From Burkholderia sp. NRF60-BP8 (GTDB lineage: Bacteria; Pseudomonadota; Gammaproteobacteria; Burkholderiales; Burkholderiaceae): 64,000 bases of DNA. A model generated the notes under the pieces. That model was not told the DNA's origin and ran no database searches. It saw nothing but the letters and a program-made list of their open reading frames with translations. Positions 59,836 through 64,000 of this stretch are shown here, piece after piece. The position numbers and the translations under genes were made by a program. How positions within the stretch are numbered: the first letter of the stretch is position 1; each line of letters opens with the position of its first letter. The DNA lies in assembly GCF_001522585.2 (NCBI RefSeq), contig NZ_CP013374.1, positions 787,422 through 851,421 of the forward strand, written 5' to 3'.

Positions 59836-61118
59836 CGTGCGGTGTCCTCTTTTCTGAGCTTCGCGGCCAGCGCGTCGACGCCCGACCAGGCGGGACGATC
59901 GGTATAGGTCTCGCGCACGTATGCGGCGAGATCGGCGATCTGCGCGTCGTCGTACTGGTCGATGAACGACGGCATGTAGTTCAGCGTGTCCGCGCCGTGC
60001 CAGCCGATGCCGTTGAACATCATCTGGATCGCGTTGCGCGGCGTATCGGCGTTGACCGCCGTACTGAACGCGAGCGTCGGCCGCTCGCCGATCGACTGCA
60101 TCGGCGCGGCCGGCCCGTGGCACTGCGCGCACGACGCCTGGAACAGCGTCGCGCCGCGCTGCGCGGCCGGCGTCGTCGCGGCGCGCTCGACCGGATTCGC
60201 GGCCGCGGCGGCACGCGCGCCCGCCGGCTTCTGGATCGACAGGATGTACGCGGCGATCGCCTCGACGTCCTCCACCGGCACCGTCGCGAGGTCGCGCGTG
60301 ACGGGCAGCATCGGCCCGGCCGCCGCACCGTGCTCGCTCGCGCGGCCGGTGCGCAGGTAGGCGACGAGCTGCGCCTGCGTCCACGGGCGGGCCGCATGGC
60401 CCAGCGTATTGAGCGGCGGCGCTTCCCAGCCGTCGACGATGCCGCCGTCGAACGCGCGGCCGCGCTGCTCGCCACCGATCGCGTTCAGCGGCGAATGGCA
60501 CGACGCGCAGTGGCCGAGCCCGTCGACGAGCATCCGGCCGCGGTTCCATTGCTCGGACTGTGCGGGGTCCGGTCGATGCGCGCCTTCGCGCAGGAACAGC
60601 ACGTTCCAGAACGCGACCAGCGGCCGGAAGTTCAGCGGGAATATCAGGTCGTTGGCGGGCGCCGTCGCGTGTACCGGCTCGCGCGTCATCAGGTACGCGT
60701 ACGCGGCGGCGATGTCGTCGTCCGACATCCGCGTGAAATGAATGTACGGAAACGCCGGGTAAAGCGGCTGGCCGTTGCGTCCGATGCCGGTGCGCAGCGC
60801 GCGGGCGAATGCGTCGCGCGACCAGCGGCCGATCCCCGTTTCGGCGTCCGGTGTGATGTTGGTCGCGTAGATCGTGCCGAACGGCGTCGCGAGCGGCAGC
60901 CCGCCCGCGAACGGCTTGCCGTCCTTCGCGGTGTGGCACACGACGCAGTCGCCGAGCGCGACGACGCGCGCGCCGGCACGTACCAACTGCGGATCGAACG
61001 AAGCAGGGGCGGGCGGATCGATCGGCGCGATCGACGGCCGCACCATGATGCCGATCGCGACCGCGACGCCCACGATCGCGATGCCGGCCGCGCCGAACCA
61101 GAGTCGTTTGTGCATCAT
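59832..61118 (-). CDS. Tri-haem cytochrome c electron acceptor of the hydroxylase
   Basis: This 428-aa protein has an N-terminal membrane anchor or signal (WFGAAGIAIVGVAVAIGIMV) and three haem-c motifs: CVVCH near 57, CASCH near 205 and CAQCH near 330. The layout matches AdhB-type tri-haem subunits of periplasmic dehydrogenases. It should pass electrons from the IorAB-like enzyme to the respiratory chain. GGAG precedes the ATG at 61118; the next ATG (61115) is equivalent. It is the first gene of the operon. The TTTCAG repeats and a TAGACT box lie about 200 bp upstream. Confidence 0.9.
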   Translation of the reverse strand: MMHKRLWFGAAGIAIVGVAVAIGIMVRPSIAPIDPPAPASFDPQLVRAGARVVALGDCVVCHTAKDGKPFAGGLPLATPFGTIYATNITPDAETGIGRWSRDAFARALRTGIGRNGQPLYPAFPYIHFTRMSDDDIAAAYAYLMTREPVHATAPANDLIFPLNFRPLVAFWNVLFLREGAHRPDPAQSEQWNRGRMLVDGLGHCASCHSPLNAIGGEQRGRAFDGGIVDGWEAPPLNTLGHAARPWTQAQLVAYLRTGRASEHGAAAGPMLPVTRDLATVPVEDVEAIAAYILSIQKPAGARAAAAANPVERAATTPAAQRGATLFQASCAQCHGPAAPMQSIGERPTLAFSTAVNADTPRNAIQMMFNGIGWHGADTLNYMPSFIDQYDDAQIADLAAYVRETYTDRPAWSGVDALAAKLRKEDTAR

Positions 61119-61315
61119 GTGCGCTCCAGGCGACGCGGTGCGCCGCAAGCGATGCGATGCGCGGCAACGCCGGACGATGCGGGCCGGGCGTGCGCGGCCG
61201 TCCGATGCGGCCGCGACCGTCTTGCCGCGCGGCGGTGATTGGCGACGGGGATCATGTTGTCACTCCAGGTCGATAACGGGCGCAAGCGCCGTCCTGCGCG
61301 GCAGCTCATGAACGC

Positions 61316-61369
61316 AGTCTACGCAGAGGCCGCGATCATTGCCTGAAGCGACGCTGAAACGTTCTGAAA
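61316..61369 (-). promoter_or_regulatory. TTTCAG-type triple repeat upstream of the cytochrome/hydroxylase operon
   Basis: Minus strand: TTTCAG (61369), TTTCAG (61359, 10-bp step), CTTCAG (61348, 11-bp step), 21 bp, then TAGACT as -10 (61321 to 61316). The repeats lie inside the last codons of the outer-membrane-factor gene, pointing at the cytochrome gene 200 bp downstream. They match the other TTCAG promoters in repeat sequence, phasing and -10 hexamer. Confidence 0.6.
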
Positions 61370-62793
61370 GGTGTCCGGCCCTCGACCGGCCCGGTTCGGC
61401 CGCGGGGCGCCGGCGGCGTCCACCCGCCGCCCAGCGCACGCACGAGGCTCACCGTCGCGACGGCCAGCGCCTGCCGGCTGTGAATCAGCTGGCGCCGCGC
61501 GTTCAGCGCATCGCGATCGGCGTCGATCACTTCCAGGTAGCTGACGTAACCGTGCGCGTAACGGCTCAGCGACAGCCGCGCCGCGGCGTCGGTCGCGTGC
61601 GCCGCGTGGTCGTAGCGCGCGATCCGCTCCTTTTGCGCGGCGATGTCGTTGAGCGCATCCTGCACGTCGCGCAGTGCGCCGATCGCGGTCGCGCGATAGT
61701 TTGCGTCGGCGATCTCGGTGCCGGCCCGCGCGGCGGCCACCGCGGCGTCGCGCTTGCCGCCGTCGAACAGCGTCAGCGCGACGTTCGCGCCGAGACCCCA
61801 CAGCGAGCTGTTGCGGTCGAGAAACGACCGCAGGTCGCGGGTGGCGAAACCGCCGTCGGCGGTCAGCGTCAGCGTCGGCAGCCAGGCGGTGCGCGCGATG
61901 CCCAGTTCGAGCGATGCGGCGTCGGCGCGCCGTGCCGCCGCGAATACGTCCGGGCGTTGCGCGAGCAGCGCGGACGGCAGCCCGGCCGGCACATCCGGCA
62001 CCTGCACGGGCACGGCGCCCGTGTCGACGTCGAACGCGGTCGGCGACACGCCGGTCAGCACCGCGATCGCGTCGACGAGGTTCTCGCGCAGCCGGCGGCT
62101 CTCCGCGAGATCGGCCTGCGCGGTATCGAGATCGGCCGACGCGCGCAGCCCGTCGAGATCGCTCGCCGCGCCGGCCCGCACGCGTGCGGCGATCACGTCG
62201 AGCGCGGTACGCCGCAGCCCGATCGCGCGCGTGAGGGTCACGAGATCGTCGTCGACGTAGCGCAGCGTCAGGTAATCGACGGCCACGTCGGTTGCGATCC
62301 GCAGACGCATCGCGTCGCGGTCGGCCGCCGCCTGCAGCACGTTCTGTTCGCCGACGTCGGCGTCGCCGCGCAAGCGCCCCCATAGATCGACTTCATAGCT
62401 CGCGGCCACCGGAACCGACCAGTTGTGCATCGTGCGCTTCGGCAGCGCGTTGTCGACCGTGCCGGAGACGCGCGTGCGGCTGAACGACGGATCGACGCGC
62501 ACGGTCGGCGCCAGCGCGGCATCGCGCACGCCGAGCAGCGCTTGCGCCTGGTCGACCCGCGCGGCCGCCGCGCGCAGATCGAGGTTGTGCGCGAGCGCGG
62601 CGTCGACGAGGCGGCCGAGCTGCGGGTCGCCGAACCAGGCTGGCCATGCCGCGAGCGACGGCGCACGCGCATCGGTCGACGGATCGGCATGACGGAACCG
62701 GTCGGATCCGACCGGGACGGGCGCGAGCGGCTGCGGCGCGATCGAGCATGCGGCCAGCAGGCTCGCGGCGAGTACGGCGAAGGCGCGCTTCAT
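61336..62793 (-). CDS. Outer-membrane efflux lipoprotein (NodT/OprM family)
   Basis: This 485-aa outer-membrane factor has a lipoprotein signal (FAVLAASLLAAC, Cys16) and two OEP repeats (VPVAASYEVDLWGRLRGDADVGEQNVLQ spread near residue 130, GYVSYLEVIDADRDALNARRQLI near 425). It overlaps the upstream EmrA-type adaptor by 4 bp, forming an adaptor-channel pair. Its 3' end carries the TTCAG repeats of the next operon. Confidence 0.9.
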   Translation of the reverse strand: MKRAFAVLAASLLAACSIAPQPLAPVPVGSDRFRHADPSTDARAPSLAAWPAWFGDPQLGRLVDAALAHNLDLRAAAARVDQAQALLGVRDAALAPTVRVDPSFSRTRVSGTVDNALPKRTMHNWSVPVAASYEVDLWGRLRGDADVGEQNVLQAAADRDAMRLRIATDVAVDYLTLRYVDDDLVTLTRAIGLRRTALDVIAARVRAGAASDLDGLRASADLDTAQADLAESRRLRENLVDAIAVLTGVSPTAFDVDTGAVPVQVPDVPAGLPSALLAQRPDVFAAARRADAASLELGIARTAWLPTLTLTADGGFATRDLRSFLDRNSSLWGLGANVALTLFDGGKRDAAVAAARAGTEIADANYRATAIGALRDVQDALNDIAAQKERIARYDHAAHATDAAARLSLSRYAHGYVSYLEVIDADRDALNARRQLIHSRQALAVATVSLVRALGGGWTPPAPRGRTGPVEGRTPFRTFQRRFRQ

Positions 62794-63818
62794 CGCGCTT
62801 CGCCGCCGGCTTGCAGCGTGACGACGACCGACAGCCCGGGCCGGATGCGCGGTTCCGTCGCGGCCGGGCCGTCGAGCAGGATCTTCACGGGGACGCGCTG
62901 CGTGACCTTCGTGAAATTGCCGGTTGCGTTGTCGGGCGGCAGCAGCGCGAACTGCGCGCCCGTCGCGGGCGACAGGCTGTCGATGCGGCCGGTGAACGCG
63001 CGCTGCGGCAGCGCATCGAAGCGCAATTGAACGACGTCGCCGGCGCGCACGTGCCGCAGTTGCGTCTCGCGGAAATTGGCGACGATCCACGGATGCGGCT
63101 CGACCAGCGTGAGCAGCGCCTGGCCGGGCGCGACATGTTCGCCGGTCTCGACGGTCTTCTTGCCGACGTAGCCGTCCGACGGCGCGACGACCGCCGTGTA
63201 GCCGAGTTGCAACAGCGCGTCGTGCAATTCGGCATCGTTCTGGCTCGACGCGGCGTCGGCGGCCCGGGCGGCGGCGATCGCGCTGCGCCGTTGCGCGTCG
63301 GCCGCCGCGACGCGTGCGCGGGCGGATTTGCGGGCGGCATCGGCCGCATCGAACTCCTGCTTCGACAGGCCGCGCGGCGTCTCGCGGGTCAGTTCGCGTG
63401 CACGCGCGTAATCGAGTTCGGCCTTTTCGGCATCGGCGTGCGCCGACACGAGCGCCGCGTCCGCCTGCTCGATCTGTGCGCGGGCGCGTGTCGCGTCGGC
63501 ATGCGCCTGCGCGACGCGTGCGCGCTGCGCCGCGACGCGCACGTCGAAGTCGCGCCGGTCGATCTGCACGAGGGCGTCGCCCGCGTGCACGAACTGGTTG
63601 TCGTCGACGAGCACGCGCTCGACCGTGCCCGCGACGCGCGGCGAGATCACGTGCAGGTGGCCGGTCACGTAGGCGTCGTCGGTGCCGCGATCGCGTGCGT
63701 CGAACGCGTACACGAGCAGCGCGACGAGCAGCAGCGCGATCGCGGCGATCGCGACGATGGCCGGCTTGCGGGAACGCACGGGCACGGCGGGCGACGGCGC
63801 GGGGGTGGGTGGGGTCAT
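62790..63818 (-). CDS. HlyD/EmrA-type efflux adaptor
   Basis: This 342-aa membrane-fusion protein has a short cytoplasmic tail, one membrane helix (AIVAIAAIALLLVALLVYAF), the EmrA-type entry DDAYVTGHLHVISPRVAGTV, a long coiled-coil hairpin of Ala/Arg-rich heptads (residues about 85-190), and the C-terminal barrel (VAPSDGYVGKKTVETGEHVAPG). EmrA-like adaptors serve MFS (EmrB) pumps, and the divergent gene at 63902 may encode one. The ATG at 63818 was preferred to a GTG at 63857. Confidence 0.88.
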   Translation of the reverse strand: MTPPTPAPSPAVPVRSRKPAIVAIAAIALLLVALLVYAFDARDRGTDDAYVTGHLHVISPRVAGTVERVLVDDNQFVHAGDALVQIDRRDFDVRVAAQRARVAQAHADATRARAQIEQADAALVSAHADAEKAELDYARARELTRETPRGLSKQEFDAADAARKSARARVAAADAQRRSAIAAARAADAASSQNDAELHDALLQLGYTAVVAPSDGYVGKKTVETGEHVAPGQALLTLVEPHPWIVANFRETQLRHVRAGDVVQLRFDALPQRAFTGRIDSLSPATGAQFALLPPDNATGNFTKVTQRVPVKILLDGPAATEPRIRPGLSVVVTLQAGGEAR

Positions 63819-63901
63819 GATCGGCAAACTCCATCGTACGGGCAGGATTCGACGCACCGCGTTATGCTTGCGCCAGCTTGACAGGCGGGAGCCGCTCGAC
63901 G

Positions 63902-64000
63902 ATGAACACGACGTTCGCCACCGGCAGTGCCGTGCCGGCGCCGGCCGCAGGCCCGGCCTCCGACATCCCGACGTTTCGGTCGATCGCCGCGATCGCGGCC
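63902..64000 (+). CDS. Start of a gene divergent from the efflux operon (partial, possibly EmrB-type MFS)
   Basis: The 33 codons that fit in the window read as a Pro/Ala-rich N-terminus followed by IPTFRSIAAIAA, which could be the entry to a first membrane helix. The ATG at 63902 follows GGGAGCCGC. Divergent placement from an EmrA/OMF pair would suit an EmrB-type drug/proton antiporter, but too little sequence is present to be sure. Confidence 0.4.
   Translation, partial: MNTTFATGSAVPAPAAGPASDIPTFRSIAAIAA

Overview
The window is high-GC (roughly two-thirds G+C by eye) and gene-dense. Its codon use and gene content (ETF-QO/thiolase cluster, DUF4148 proteins, XapX-domain proteins, many AraC/LysR regulators, RND pumps) point to a Burkholderia-type betaproteobacterium, probably a secondary chromosome of a Burkholderia cepacia-complex-like strain. 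No rRNA, tRNA, CRISPR array, prophage or complete insertion sequence was recognised.

Layout. 0-4.5 kb: the 3' end of a sensor kinase, two AraC-type regulators and an acyl-CoA ligase. 4.8-10.5 kb: a fatty-acid oxidation operon (acyl-CoA dehydrogenase, ETF-ubiquinone oxidoreductase with a TTG start, thiolase, 3-hydroxyacyl-CoA dehydrogenase) closed by a UUCG hairpin. 10.5-13.3 kb: a divergent TetR/NmrA pair, then a Phd/VapC-like toxin-antitoxin module lying where the first half of a DUF1772 gene would be expected. 13.3-15.4 kb: a DUF2071-like protein and a PhyH dioxygenase flanked by two 32-bp repeats. 15.6-20.7 kb: a 2-deoxyribose catabolic locus (deoC, DeoR-type repressor, epimerase, FucP-type permease, sugar kinase). 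21-30.8 kb: a two-component system and a convergent RND efflux operon, then a MEKHLA protein and a small DUF4148 protein. 30.9-36.5 kb: an amino-acid permease, a polar amino-acid ABC operon whose binding-protein gene carries a frameshift, and a second DUF4148 gene whose upstream region is a near copy of the first. 36.4-61.3 kb: an accessory catabolic and regulatory region. 61.3-64 kb: an EmrA/OMF drug-efflux operon and the start of a divergent gene.

Two regulatory networks can be read from the DNA. (1) GATRAC-N6-GTAATC boxes precede the two-component regulator gene, the RND operon and both DUF4148 genes, which suggests one envelope-stress regulon. (2) Five exact TTCAG-N5-TTCAG direct repeats, some extended to three copies, and one degenerate version lie upstream of six transcription units between 38.5 and 61.4 kb. 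Several sit about 27-28 bp upstream of a TANNCT -10-like hexamer. The region encodes a ToxR/OmpR-type winged-helix regulator fused to a STAND ATPase (50255-53170), whose own promoter region has the degenerate copy, so it is the prime candidate for the binding protein. The putative targets are an alpha/beta hydrolase plus flavin monooxygenase, a degenerate XapX protein plus DUF1275, an isochorismatase-like hydrolase plus XapX plus amidohydrolase, a secreted metallo-beta-lactamase-fold enzyme, and a periplasmic molybdenum hydroxylase with its cytochrome c. Directly downstream of the regulator are an amidohydrolase paralogue and an HD-domain protein that have both lost metal ligands. I consider this the most likely undescribed system here.
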